Shown: positions 25,371 through 38,662 of the stretch, piece after piece
Position numbering within the stretch: position 1 is the first letter of the stretch
Layout of the letters: each line of letters begins with the position of its first letter
Origin: Vespula vulgaris
Taxonomy: Eukaryota > Arthropoda > Insecta > Hymenoptera > Vespidae
NCBI RefSeq assembly: GCF_905475345.1
Contig: NC_066586.1
Coordinates: 1,692,501 to 1,756,500, forward strand
Direction: 5' to 3'
DNA length: 64,000 nucleotides
Made by a program: the position numbers and the translations under genes
The notes under the pieces: generated by a model
What the model was told of the DNA's origin: nothing
Database searches by the model: none
What the model saw: the letters and a program-made list of their open reading frames with translations, nothing else

Positions 25371-26588
25371 GTGTACTCTTTTTCCAGGATCGAAAGCGTG
25401 GGCGCCGAGAGACCGGCTCGTTGTTCCAGCATCGTCCGAAATATTTCGATGACGCAACGAACGACGAACGCGAGACCGGATTACGTATTCGCCAGTCGCG
25501 GATGCACGCGCGTAATCCCTCCTGCGAGCTTCGCCTTTCACAAGAGAGTACGCGAGCATCGTGTTCGAGAACGTGGACCGCGGATGAGGGCCTTCATCTC
25601 GAATGGTATTCGAGTTCGAACGAACGACGATGAGACGGGGGCTAGGCGGGCTGGGATACGAGGGGTGAGGTGGGAGGGTATTGCCGACTCTCCTCCATTT
25701 ATCTGTCCGATATGAAAAATAGCCTATTACGAGGAACAAAGAGGCGAGCCGGATCTTTACCTCTGATCCTCCTCCTCCTCCTCCTCCTCCTCCTCCTCCT
25801 CCTTCTGCTGTCCTTTCGAGCTCGAGAAGAGAACTAAGAAATTTTACTTTGACACTGGAATTCGCGATGTTACGACATACATAGACACGTATACACGCGC
25901 ACACGAATTATACGCATATGTGGATTTTTTTCTTTTTTTTTATAATGATATAATATTTATTATATCATTATATATATGTTGCATTCGTTTGACAAAGTTA
26001 ATGTTTAAATATAATGAAAGATTAATACGTATGAAAGTTCGAACAAATTATTTATGATGCGGAATTGTTATTGACATGGCCATTACAATTCTCCTATGTT
26101 CCTTTTTAAAAGGGCGTAACGCTAATTGGTTTGATTACCAAATACGATCGATACAATCGTTTGTGATAGGTAATATTAGTTACCTGTGTATAGATGCGTG
26201 GAATAATGATAGGAAATTTCCTAATGGAGCTTTAGGTACGATATTAATCGTCATTTTCTTTTCGTTCTTGTTTTTCTTTTTTTTTTCCTTTTTTTTTATT
26301 TTCTTTACTTTTGTTGATTAGTTTATTTTTGAAGGAATTTATTCGATCGAATCGAAGAGCTAATTTTCTTTCTTTTTTTTTTCCAAAGATTCTTCGCAAA
26401 ACGTTGGATGTAGTACACGTTGATCGGTAACATGGCTCGCATAATCGCGATACGCACGTTAAGAAGGATGTACGAGTTAACTTAGCTCGTTGCATTAACC
26501 GAGATGAACTCATTCCGCTTATTTCTTCTCCCATCTCTCTCTTCTCTCGTTCTCTTTCTGTCTATCTGTCTGTCTGTCTGTCCGTCTG

Positions 26589-26623
<35 letters not shown>

Positions 26624-28165
26624 CTATGTATCTATCTATCTATCCATCTATCTATCTGTCTATCTCTATCTGTCCCCACTTCATTTCTTCTCGACTCTCT
26701 CTCGACCTCCTATAATTCTCGTTTGATCCATAATACTAGTAACTTTGAGACGTCGTCTCGATCATAGCTCTACCATAGCTCCTTCTACCTTTTTCTCGAT
26801 GAACTTAACGAACCTTGAAAATCACATCTCGCGAAATGTTTACCAAAAAATTTTTCCTATTCTAACGTCAAGCACAGAAACCTATTTCGCTCCACATAGC
26901 TTCGAATTTTCTAATACCCTATAGATTGTATAAATAAAAAAAGATAAAAGAGAGAGCATAACACTTCGTTCTTCGTTACCTTTCTCCTTCTTCTTTTCCT
27001 TCTCTTATACTCTTCTTCTCTTTCGTCTTTCGATTTACGAGCTTCGTCGGAGGAGAAATCGAGCGACGATAAAATCGTAACGTGACACCCGAGAGAGGGT
27101 AAACTCTGCGAACGGAGTCGCTTTCGAAGAGGATAAAGGACGCTAAATCCACTGGTTACGAGAGAGCACACGGTGATTAATCTTGAAGATTAAGGCATCA
27201 TTTCTTTCGAACTCAATGAGAATATTCGCAGTATATTATCAAGATAAATCTCTTAGATTGCTTATTATTTTGTTAACTTTTTATCAAATTAAGTTGGATC
27301 ATCTATCTGTTCCACCTATATACGCACATATTTTATTCTAGCTCCTATAAACGAATATTTAAAATTATTGTATTGTACGTAATACATCACGAAAATATTT
27401 TATATGATATAAATGAAATATTTTTATGACATCAAACATTTTACATCTTATATTTTGAATAAAACATATACCAAGATAAAATATTCGATGTCATTAGATC
27501 TATCATGTGTTACTATTTACTTATTTTAATGACATATATATATATATAATATTTAATTAGAGAAAATGTTTAATCATAAAATATTTTACCTGTAATACAC
27601 AAAAGTAGATCGAGAAATAATGTAAAGGCATTAACATCGTTAAACGCATATACACGTACACGCGCATACCAGCGTAACGAGAATGTATACGTGTTTTATG
27701 TGTATGTGTATATATATATATATATATCTGTGGTCTTAGATCTCACCGATCGTTTCATCTGCAATGGCTCTTGCATTTCTTGCTCGATTCATTGCAACCG
27801 CAAAGAACGGAAGGAAACGAAGGAGAATTCTCGTACGTACCTACGTAGACTAAGGTGTATCCATTTTACGCGTAAATTAACGCTATACGCTGTTCTTGTA
27901 CAGTCCATTTTGGAGAAGAACCATGATCTTGCTAGTACGTAGGAATAACGGCTCCATCTTCTCTTTCTCCTTTTTCACATTTGCTCTTCCTCCCACGCTA
28001 CGATGAACTTTAAGAAAATTGTTACACGATTTATTCTCCTCTTCTTTCGTTAAGACACGTTTTTATATGAACCGTCTGACTATTAATTCCTCGATATAAC
28101 TAAATTATAAATTATCTCTATAAAACCTAAAAAATAATAACAAATCGTTCGTTCAATTAATACAT

Positions 28166-28166
<1 letters not shown>

Positions 28167-28201
<35 letters not shown>
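28167..28201. repeat. (AAT)n microsatellite
   Basis: Eleven perfect AAT units. Confidence 0.95.
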
Positions 28202-29585
28202 TAAAATTTATTTAAATTCTTTTACAAGGTTCCACGTTATAACGGGTCTATTTATCAACTCTTTCAAAGACTCTGAGATTTTCTATCTCGTTAAATGCGA
28301 ATACGATCGCTTCAAGGCCGCTACGATGCAAGGTCAACGTTCTAAGCGTGAACAATACCGTTCCTGTATATGTGTATATATGTGCGCAACGTGTTGCGTT
28401 AAGTTACTTTTCTAAGTTATGCCCAAGACGAGTTTTAGATTCGTTATATAAGCGATCTTATGAAAACGAATAAAAAAAAAAAAAAAAAGAAAGGAAAAGA
28501 GAAAAAAAGAGAAGATAAAGAAAAAAAAAAGATCGCGTATAATACAAATATATTAACAAGAATGAAGAAGGAAAAGAAAATACGTAAAATTTATCTTTAT
28601 CTCGGGTTGTCACGAGTAATCGAATTGGTCGATCGATTGGCAAGATGAAGTTACCCTCCTGCCAGAGGGTTACCTGTCAACTTCAGAACCTTTTTTATTC
28701 TTGTGCACGCACCGATGTAAGAGAGTCATCCATGAAAAAAAAAAGAAAAAAGGAAGAAAAGGACAACCAATTCGATTCGAAATATCTACGTATTTCATAT
28801 CAAAGTCGTTTAAGCGATAACCGAATCATTTGCAATGATAGATTACACGTATACACCTACTATTTCTATATTCATTAGTAAAAGTAATGATATAAACGAC
28901 GATCGGACGTACATGGTCTTAGTCGTAGTCGTTCGGATGTATTCCTAACGAAGGCATATAATACGATTAGGTTAATTGCCCCTTTAATTAACTAGTACAC
29001 AAACTTATGCCGGAACCCTCGACGTTGTACAAATATTTAATTACAGTGTCACACGTGTAGGATTACTAGAAGCCCTCTCTCTTCTACTTCATCCCTCAGC
29101 TTCCATCTATCTCTATCTCTGTCTATCTCTCTTTCTCTCTATCTCTCCATCTATCTCTTTCTCTCTCTCTTTGTTGCATTCGCAAAGACGCCTCGAGTAA
29201 AGTACGCGGGATTTACTCCAACTTCCCACGCACTTAATCCTGATTTTCGACTAACTCATTTGCAGCCACCGGCGGAGTTTCAAACCGTCTCGAGCCTCTT
29301 CCCCTTCTACTTTTAGAGCCAATCTCGTCACTTTAATACGTTGCACGATATTATGAAAAACGAGACGATATTTACCGCACAAGAGAAAGAGAAAGAGAAA
29401 GAGAGAAAGTGGGAAAGAGAGAGAGAGAGGAAGAGGAAGAGGAAGAGAGAGTCCTGAATTACTTCGATTGACTTGGGATCTTCCTTCGAGAACGTAGTAA
29501 AGGTTTTGCCTCGAGAGAGATCGCCTCCCTACTCTTTATTAAATTCTCCATCCCTGATCGCAATAAAATAGGATCGAATTGACGA

Positions 29586-29616
<31 letters not shown>

Positions 29617-31199
29617 TTGCTTTAAGCGTAGGCTGTGTAAAGTGGACGTGTTTGTACGATTTTAAAAGAGATATTTTTCGATGTTATTATCCACTCTATT
29701 CTACCTACACATAGATTCTACCTACACGCATGCATAAAGACGTATTTATCTTTTATTATTAATAATAATTAATAGGATTATAAAAGATCCATTGAACGAT
29801 TTAATATACCTATAGGATATACTTTGAAAAAAAGGAAAGAATTTTTTCATACATAAAATCGCAGTAACGAGATATTACCGTATATGGTTTGTGATCTAAT
29901 TATCTGTGACGTGAAAACGCGTGAAAAGTGGTAGACGGAAGGCCGGCATAGACGGAGTAACGTTGACCGCGGGTTTCATGGGATTAGCGATATCGATTTT
30001 CGGAAAATCTACCATAGACGGTATCATTAATGCAAGCCCGGAGAATGCAAGATACTGGTATTTCGAAAGGGGGAGCTCGTATTCCCGTACCCAGTTCAGT
30101 TCAGTTCCGACTGACCGCTGGGGGTAATTATCGTTCTTCGAAGAAAGCTCTCACGCTCAAACCCTTTCTCGTTCGCACTTGGTCACGTCACGCAGGCAGA
30201 CACGTACATACGTATTACTTATATATATATATATATATGTACGTGTCTCTCTCTCTCTCTGTATGTACATATATATACATTTATATACATATATATATAT
30301 ATATATAAAGATACATGCATACGTCTTATATACACGTAGCCTCTTAAGGTGGTCCTGCATCAGCCTTCCATCGACTCTCCATTGGCTCGGAGACTTCAGC
30401 AATAACCGGTAATAGTTTTGCAGAGATCTCTTCTTGCAGCTCCTAGGTGTGCTCGACTCTCTCAGCTCCCTCCCTTCCTTTCTCCCTTCCTCCCTTCGCT
30501 CTTCTTCTCGCTCGACGTTCTATCCGGACGTATAGGGGTGCTTCGTTCGACGTCACGAAGAATAAAGATAGACAGAGCCCTTCTAAAGTATACTGCGTTA
30601 CTCGGATACGGTGCATGGAATGGGGTCAACTGTGAAAGTAGGGTCACTCGCAGACAAGATCGATTTTTCATTATAATCGGTAACATTCTGTACTTCGCAT
30701 GGACGAGATTCTATGGATTCGATCGATCGAGTTAGATATCTTAATTGTGGTATATAGAGATATTATATTCATGTAACTTCGATGTAAATATATATGTATA
30801 AATATATCCGTATATATTATTCGTTTTCTTACAATTACAAAGGATGTAATTTAGCACGAACCATGAGCGACCGTTAAGTTTACAAAATTATTATACCTTC
30901 CTTATGGTGGGCGGCATTCGAAAGTCTTAGAGGATGATTGGATCATGACGTTTAAAATTCATGGGCTTGTTGACCTTAGAGTAGGTTCAAAGTACCTAAG
31001 AAGAGTATAATGATTACTGGTGTCAAGAAGACTGCGGAGAGAGAGAATGCATAACGCTGGCCTCTGTTAAAGTCACAAGCTACGCGACTAGGCATAATAA
31101 AGTCTAATGAATTGGATGGGTCCTTAGTAACTTAGGTGGACTTTATTACTGCGTTCGTCCACTTTGAAGGATGAAACCTATTGCACTTTGATTATGTTA

Positions 31200-31785
31200 T
31201 TTTATTTGCAAACTTTCAAGGAACTCCAAGTTTTTAAACGATCCTATTGATCTTTTAAATCGACCTTCAAGAGCTATTCCGTTGTAATAAGGTAAATGAT
31301 CGTTTTAAACAAGTCGGTAGTATAAATAAAACTTTATTTAACTTCACGGCTATAAAAATGAATAATGTAATAATAATTGTGTGAATTGTCTAACATATAT
31401 ACTCTCAAAATAAACATAATAGCGCTTATGAGAATCTGATTTATTGACGAATCTTGAACGACAAAAATTCAACAAGAGATTGACCAAATACACTTGGTAC
31501 CTTTTGAACGTTATTGATTTAAACGAGCCATGTAACTACGAATAATTTTGTTTCGACGAGAGAAAAAAGAAACGAAAAAAAAAAAAACAAAAGAAAAAAA
31601 ACATTAAAACACCAAATGTCGAATATCAACGATTAACATCGAATTCTTTCTTCTTCTTCTTCTTTTTTTTTTCTTCCCCTCCCCCTATCCCGGAACGTGC
31701 ATGTGACTTAACTATTTTTACACACCTATAGTTCTTATACACGAACTAATTTGGCAAAGTCTTTTGGCCATAATTTGTAATCAAA
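31200..31785 (-). other. Probable 3' UTR of HMMR
   Basis: About 0.6 kb downstream of the HMMR stop is AT-rich and non-coding. Candidate AATAAA signals on the minus strand are the tttatt at 31333-31338 and similar hexamers near 31200 and 31440. Which one is used cannot be decided from sequence. A poly-pyrimidine run (31640-31690) lies inside the segment. Confidence 0.4.
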
Positions 31786-34700
31786 TTATTCGTTTCGATT
31801 TCGAAGAGGCGTCAATGATTTATGCGGTGAAGATGTAGGTGTGGTATGACTACTTCTCGAAACTCCTATTATGTTTTCTTTCCCTTTAGTATGGGGACGT
31901 TTCTGTTGAGTTTTTAACTTCTCCGCTGCCTTTTGTTGTTGTTCCAGTTGCCTGGATTTAGTTTGCAATTCCTAAAAAAAAATTCACCTGCTTATTGTGC
32001 AATTTGCTCAGATATATATATATATATATGTCGTGTGTGTGTGTGTGTATATATAATGCAGATAACAGAAACGAATAATAATGGCAAGTTATAATATATA
32101 GTGGGCAAAACAAGATAGTAACACAAAATTATTCGTAATAGAAACATATTTATTTCATTGAACATATATACTTGTCTTTTTCTTTTTTTTTTTTTTTTTT
32201 TTTATTTATATTTTGCATTGCGTAATTTTTATAACAAAATTTATATCATTGTATAAATAAATACTATAAGTACAATAGACAGATAATTTAGAAACAATAT
32301 AGGATCTTTTTAATCGATAAAAAAATATTAAAAAAAATAAAAAATAAAAAAAAAATAAAAAAAAAGGATAAAAAAGTAAAGAGAAAACAAAAACATTTGA
32401 TACAACGTTTTTAACAATATCAACAAAAAAAGGAAAAAAAGAAACGAAAAAAAAATATATCGATATCACAAAACAAATTTGGAAACACATGGTAATCGAA
32501 GTTACAAGTAATCGATTGAAAATACAACCAAATCCAGTAGAAACTAATCGCAAGGCCGACAATAATTAATAAACGCACCTGTTCCAATCGATAGATCTTT
32601 TCTTTCAGCTGTGAAACGTGCTTGATTCTTTGTTTGTGATTCTGATGGCCAACTATTTCGGCATATTTTTCATTAATGTCTTCGTACTCCTTTCGAAGTC
32701 GATCATTAGTTTCGGTTAATGTCTTGACTTCGCTATATTAAAAAATATGCATATGTATATAGATACATATATATAATATGTATATGTACGTGTATGTATT
32801 TAATATCAATTATTTGTATTTTTTTTCTTCTTGGGAAAGTATTGATAATCATAATGATCTTACGTTTCAGCAGTTTCACGACGTGCTCTTTCCTCGGCTA
32901 ATTCTTTTAAAAGCTTCTCTTCACGAGCATGCCATTGTGCTTTTTCCTTTTCGGCTAATAAGTATTTGTTCTAAAACACGATCGATCATGCTCATTTATA
33001 TTATTATTATCAAATTAATAAGAGAATAAAAAAATCAATTTTTCCTTTTTTAATAGAAATTAAAACATTACCTCGGCAGACCGATCTCTTTCCTCGAGTA
33101 ATATAACTTTCGTGGAGAGTTCTTTTAACTGATAATTCGCCTATAAACATAACGATCTAAATTAGATATTTTCATTCTTTTTGATATTATACATGCATAC
33201 AACATATCTCTAATCTTAAGATATTTACTTTCTCGATGGCGAGTTTATGTTGCGCCGATTGTACAGATATCAATGCAGTGTTTTCTTCGGAGATCTTTTC
33301 TTGATTATTTAATTGTTCGTGAACTTTACTACATTCAACTTCTAATCGCGAAATTTCAATCATTTGCGCATCGTTTCTTTCTTCTAATCTTAATAACATA
33401 TCTTGCGCGGCGCAAAGAGAACCAGCCATTTCATCGAGTTGTTTCTTCATCTAAAATTAACAAATATAATTGTAATGGAAGTTAACGTTCTTTTTATTAT
33501 ATTAATACACATAGAATAGTACCTCTGCATTTTCGTTTGACTTCTTTTTAATTTCTTCTCGAAGCCGTGTAATTTCTTTCGCTGCTACCCGTTGAAGTTC
33601 GTCAATTTTAACTTCGAAAATAGTTTTAATCGATTCAAACTCGGATAAACTACCGGCTTCGATTTGACTTACAAGTTGCCTCTCGGCATCTAATTGTTTC
33701 ATAATATTGTGTACTTGATCATGTACCATTTGAGAATTATTACGCATAGAAGCGAGTAAATCTCGATGCTCGTGTATACAATCCTCTCCGCGTCTTAACT
33801 CATCTTGGAGTCTCTCTACCTCAGCGTGACTCTGTGCCAGACGTTTCGAAAGTGCAGCAACCGATGCTTGATTTTCAGCCATAACTATTTCAAACCTATA
33901 CAATACGCGGTGGTCATATGTATATATAATTTTAATTAAAAAATATATACATATAAAATAATTTTTCTGTACCTTTTTCTTCTAGCAACCATTTCCGCAG
34001 CCTCCGCACGTATTTGATCTTTCAATGCTCTAAGCTCTGCTTTCTTTTCCGCCAATTCTGTTTCCGCTCTGTCTAATTCGACTTGCAAACTTTGACTAAA
34101 ACTCTCCTAGAAGAATATAATAACAGAGAACGTAAATAACACGTGCGAGGAGAAAAACTGATATTAGAAGTACCTGAGTTTCCGCGGTCAATTTCAATTC
34201 CTCGAGTATCGAGGAAAGTTTCGTAATTTCAGCATCTCTTTGGGCTAATTTATCGTCTAATGCAGCACGTTCGGTCTCTACTCTTGTCAAACATGCTTTA
34301 TATTTTTCGACATTAAGACGCATTTCTTCTTCAATCGCAGCTGTAGCTTCTCTGATCATTGTGTTTATCTACGTTATTATGAAAAGCTATTAATACAAAA
34401 AATCATTTTCATCTACAAAAGTCGATAATCCAAACATCACAGCAAACCAAGACAAACCATGCTAATAAATCATTAAATATTTTAGTTTTATGGAAATCTA
34501 CGGGGGGAAAAAAGAAAAAGATAAAGGAAAGAAAAGAAAAGAAATAAAACAAAATACAAGGTCAGGTGATGTTTAGCGTTTTACGCACATGTGGTCCGCT
34601 TACTTTCGCGTCACATTCGGCGATTGCTCTCTTTACTCTTTCTTCGCTTTCCGCACGACAAGCTGCTAAAGTTTCTCTAGTAACAGCTTCGGCATTTTCA

Positions 34701-37700
34701 ACGATTTTGTTCGTATGCTCCTTTATTCGTTTGGTTTCTTCCTCGATTGTTTGACTCGTTGCCTTTTGTAAATCAGCTATTTCTTTATCTCTTGCTATGG
34801 ACAACTATAAGAAAAAAATATTTTGATTATCCAAGAAAGAATTCGATAAAACTAATTTGTCTGTCACATACATTTTCTATTTCGTTTAAATAATCTTCCT
34901 TTGCCTCTTCCAATAGCTGCTTTAATTCCGAGTTTTCTTTGCTATGTTGCTTTTTTAAAACCTCTATCTCATTTTTATGTTCCTTTAAGACAAGCTCGTG
35001 TTTCCGTTCTGCAATTTCTAATTCGTCGTGGGCTTGCCTCAATCGTTGACTTAACTATTATCAAAAAAATATAATTCAATTAAAAATTCTAAACTATCAA
35101 GGAATTAATGATCGTTGTTATTAACGAAGTATTTACATCTTTGTAAAGCATTTGCACGTCTTGTAATTCTTTCTGAAGAAATGAATTAGTTTCGGCCATA
35201 TCTTCTAAATTGGTTTGCAATATAATTACTGTCATTTTCGTCTGATCATATTGCGATTCAAGCTCTTCTTTTTCTCTTACAAAGGTATCTTTCAACGTCT
35301 CTTTTTCTTCATCATAATTTTTCACAAGATCGCTCGTTTGTTTCATGGAATCCTCCAAAAGTTTGTCGTATTCCCCTTTTAATTCGTCTAACTCACATTG
35401 AAGAGTAGACAATTGCGCTTGAAGCTCTAAAATCACCTCCTGTCTTTTTTCTAATTTACCTTCGAGTTCACATTTATTGTCCGTTAAATCATTTACATCC
35501 GACACAAGCTGCGATTTTTCTTTTTCTAATAATTCGACTTGGACGTCGCGTTCTTCCTCCAATGCTTTTAATTTCGACAATAACTCTTTATTTCTTGTCT
35601 CTAAGGTTTGTATCTATTTAAAAAAAATATTTCATTTATTACTTTAATATTGTGATAACTTCGTTATCGTATAAAAACTACACTACATTAATTACCGCAA
35701 TTTGATTTTTTTCTGTTTTTCTAGCCAACTCCGACTCTAAAAGAGAAATTTTTTCTAACAACTCGGCCACTCGTTTTCTTAATTCATTTTCCAGTATTCT
35801 TCTAGCAGAAATTTCTTGTTCTTTTTCTCTCGACATATCCAACAATTTAGAACGGAGCTCTTCTGCTTCAACTTGATGCCTTTCATCGTGATTATCTAAA
35901 ACCTCCTGTTGTAATTTAGCCTAAAAACATAAGAGTTTTACAAAATTAGCTGCAAAAGTTTAGATTTACAAACCTAAAAAGAAAAAAAAAGAAAGAAAGA
36001 ATAAAAAAATAAAGAAAAAAAAGAAATTCAAGGATTACTACTATTCCCTCACCATTGTTTCTATATCTTTCCTATGTTGTTTTTCAACTTCAACTTGTTT
36101 TTTATGTAACTCCTCTATTTGCACTTCAAGCTTGCACATTTCTTCCTTCATTTCTTCTATATGTTTCTCATGTTCCTGTATAGTTCTATCTTTATTCGTA
36201 CACTCAACTTGTAATTCCAACAGCTGATGCGTATAATTATAATGCGTCTTGGTAATACTTTTATTCTTAGTCTGGTTCATGGATTTCAATTTTTCCTTCG
36301 TGTAATTTGGATTTATTGGTTTGACAATAACTCGCCTTCTCGTACATTGTGGCTATATAAAAAAAAAAAAAAAGAATCTATTTATAACAGTTACTTATAT
36401 CAACTAACGTATATCAATTATCACATACTTAATATACTTCTTAATCTACCAACTAAATAATTATTTCGCTAATAAATATATCTTCTTACGGTTACAAATC
36501 TTTCCGATTGTAGATTTCCGGTGCTCTTGCTCGAAACGGTTAAGCTTGATTCGGTCCCATTACTCGTTACACTTTTATTATCCTGAAATCTTTCTGTTTT
36601 CTCGATAACAAGTCCTTTGATTTTTTGATCAAACTTTGGATCGTATGCACCGGGTGGTGGTGCCTCGCCTAGAAAAGTTCATATATAATAATTATAAATG
36701 TCGCAGCAACAACATGCATATTCATTATTCATGAATTAATAACGTGTATCATGGAAAATACATTTTAAAGAAGGACACGGGTTTAAAGGTGAAATTATCG
36801 TTCACGAAGATTCGCTCTTGTTCTTTCAACGAATATGCTACAAAACTAAGGTTGGAGAGTGGAATCAAAGGGATTTCCTTTTGATGCATCTTCGGAAGGG
36901 GAGACTCGAAACGAGAGACAGCTGTGTGTCTGTATTTGAGGGAGATGTAGACTCATGAAGGTACCAGGTGTAACATTCGACCGACCCTTCTTGTCGTTGC
37001 GATAAAATACCTTCTTTTGTCGTTACCTACACCCCCCCTCCTATTTCTGTCTTACCCCCTCCACCTCCTCTTCGGCCCTTCACCTTTTAAAACATTTAAA
37101 GATCAAAATGTCTCGCAAAACCATCGTGCGATTGTTACAACGTGCGTCACACGAATTTCCGAGGATGCATTTTTTAACTGACACGGACTTATTTTTTTTT
37201 TATCGTCGTAAAAAATATGACGATCGAAAGGCATCACCGTCAAAAAGATCGATCATTTTGTTTATAACAATATTCTCAGAGTTCGTGTTATAAAGTAAAC
37301 AAATTTTAATCGCAAAAAAATAATATTTAGAAATTCAAGTATAATCAAACAATTGCACTGACAAGAGTCTATCAATGATATTAATTTTAATATAATTATC
37401 ATTGTTCAGGCACTAACGTCAATCGTTTGAACAAACTGTAGTAACTTTAGCTTTAGTGTTAATTAGTAAAATGAAGAAGGGAGAAGAAAAAGAAAAATCA
37501 GTTTAAAAAACTCGAATCGATAAAAGGTGTTACGCGTTACGAGACAACTCGGGACAATTTTCCCGCCAGAATGTAGCTTCCGTCTCAAATGTTTAATTTT
37601 TTAATTAAATGCACACTCCTTAATACGAGACGTCAATGAGCGTTATCGCTGCTCCAAACGACGATACCATTTTTTGTAATTTTCTTTGAAATCTTTAAAC

Positions 37701-37775
37701 ATAGTAAACGGTTAATGTTAAGAACATACTTGCAAGTTCATTGAACCGTTGAATCCTAGCTTTTGAGAACGACAT
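31786..37775 (-). CDS. Hmmr: Hyaluronan-mediated motility receptor (HMMR/RHAMM) orthologue, 15 exons, 1016 aa
   Basis: Coding exons, 5' to 3' on minus: 37775-37730, 36668-36490, 36352-36053, 35920-35696, 35613-35137, 35054-34872, 34804-34604, 34368-34174, 34106-33973, 33895-33523, 33450-33229, 33140-33072, 32970-32864, 32732-32579, 31971-31786 (stop TAA). All junctions are GT-AG and phases add up to 3051 nt. The N-terminus MSFSKARIQRF followed by PPPGAYDPK (residues about 19-27) is the conserved HMMR start. Residues about 90-900 are charged heptad-rich coiled coil. GHQNHKQRIKHV (932-943) matches the conserved C-terminal basic zipper that in vertebrates targets spindle poles. Known family role: a microtubule- and centrosome-associated spindle-assembly factor. 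The tail carries KEN (986-988) and proline-directed sites SPHK and TPLR. It is longer than human HMMR (about 725 aa), through extra coiled coil. No signal peptide or membrane segment is visible, so an intracellular role is inferred. Intron 1 (1061 bp) is the longest. Confidence 0.93.
37558..37567. promoter_or_regulatory. E2F-like site in HMMR intron 1
   Basis: The decamer ttttcccgcc fits the E2F/DP consensus TTTSSCGC. It lies about 160 bp inside intron 1 of HMMR, close to the first exon. HMMR is known in vertebrates as a cell-cycle-regulated gene, so E2F control is plausible; this is inference from one motif match. Confidence 0.3.
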
Positions 37776-38662
37776 ATCACTATATATCGAATATATTTGA
37801 TAAAATTTCAGAAAAATGTTTTTAAAACAATATACGCGTTTGAACACCAATGTTTATATCAGAAATAAACACCGTTATTAATTATTAAAAACACTGCACG
37901 TTCCACCATGAACACGTCCATCCCCCTTGAAAACTATGGCTTATATGAAGTTGCGTGAATCTTACACAAGCGTTCTTCTCTCAACGTTTCTTCAGGCGGG
38001 TCTGTTCACCGGTTTTTCTTCGTTTGAAATGACGGTTACGCGAAGACGATATTGACCAATCAACGACGAGCCATTCAATCGTCGTCGAATAAACGGTGAA
38101 ATGTGACGTACGCGTTAACAGTAATGTATCTATATGTTTTATCGCCACGAGCATTGTCAGACACAATAATTTATTTTTTTAGATTTCTTTTTTGTTTCCT
38201 TTTTTTTTCTTTTTTTTTTTTTTCAATAATATTAAACGTAGATATCGAGACTATTTTTGTCTTCTAATAAAATCTACAATATGTATCGTTTATTTAATAA
38301 GTTATTCAAAGTGTTATCCGAAGAAAATTTTTTCGCGATATGACGTACATCATCTATCGAATAAAATTAATTAAAAAAATATTCGTATAAAGAATTCGAT
38401 TTTTTTCTTTTCCTTTCTCCTTTTTCCCAACGTTTGATGCGCATTGAACTTTTACACAGGACCGTTACATCGTCGTTTAATTTTGTAATAGTGTAATAAA
38501 CTTTTGTTGCATAAAACGTGTAGACGTCAAGTGCCACGTAGTAACGTTCAGACCAATCGGCATTTGCAGCATGTTATATGTACGGTTATTCCAGTAGCGT
38601 GTTCCGATAGAGATAGCTGTTACTGCTTTTTCTGATAGATTATCTTGTCAAAATCTATTAAA
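37776..38662. promoter_or_regulatory. Shared divergent promoter region between HMMR and OST3
   Basis: The 887 bp between the two start codons has no credible coding. CCAAT boxes occur at about 38055-38062 (gaccaatcaa) and 38551-38560 (gaccaatcgg). A poly-T stretch (38198-38223) splits the region. Head-to-head arrangement suggests a bidirectional promoter, but the gap is long enough for two separate ones. Transcription starts are not visible directly. Confidence 0.45.

Noticed and set aside
29921..30127. 68-codon plus frame with a hydrophobic middle
   Set aside because: No splice context, family or conservation evidence; ends within an unrelated unique stretch.
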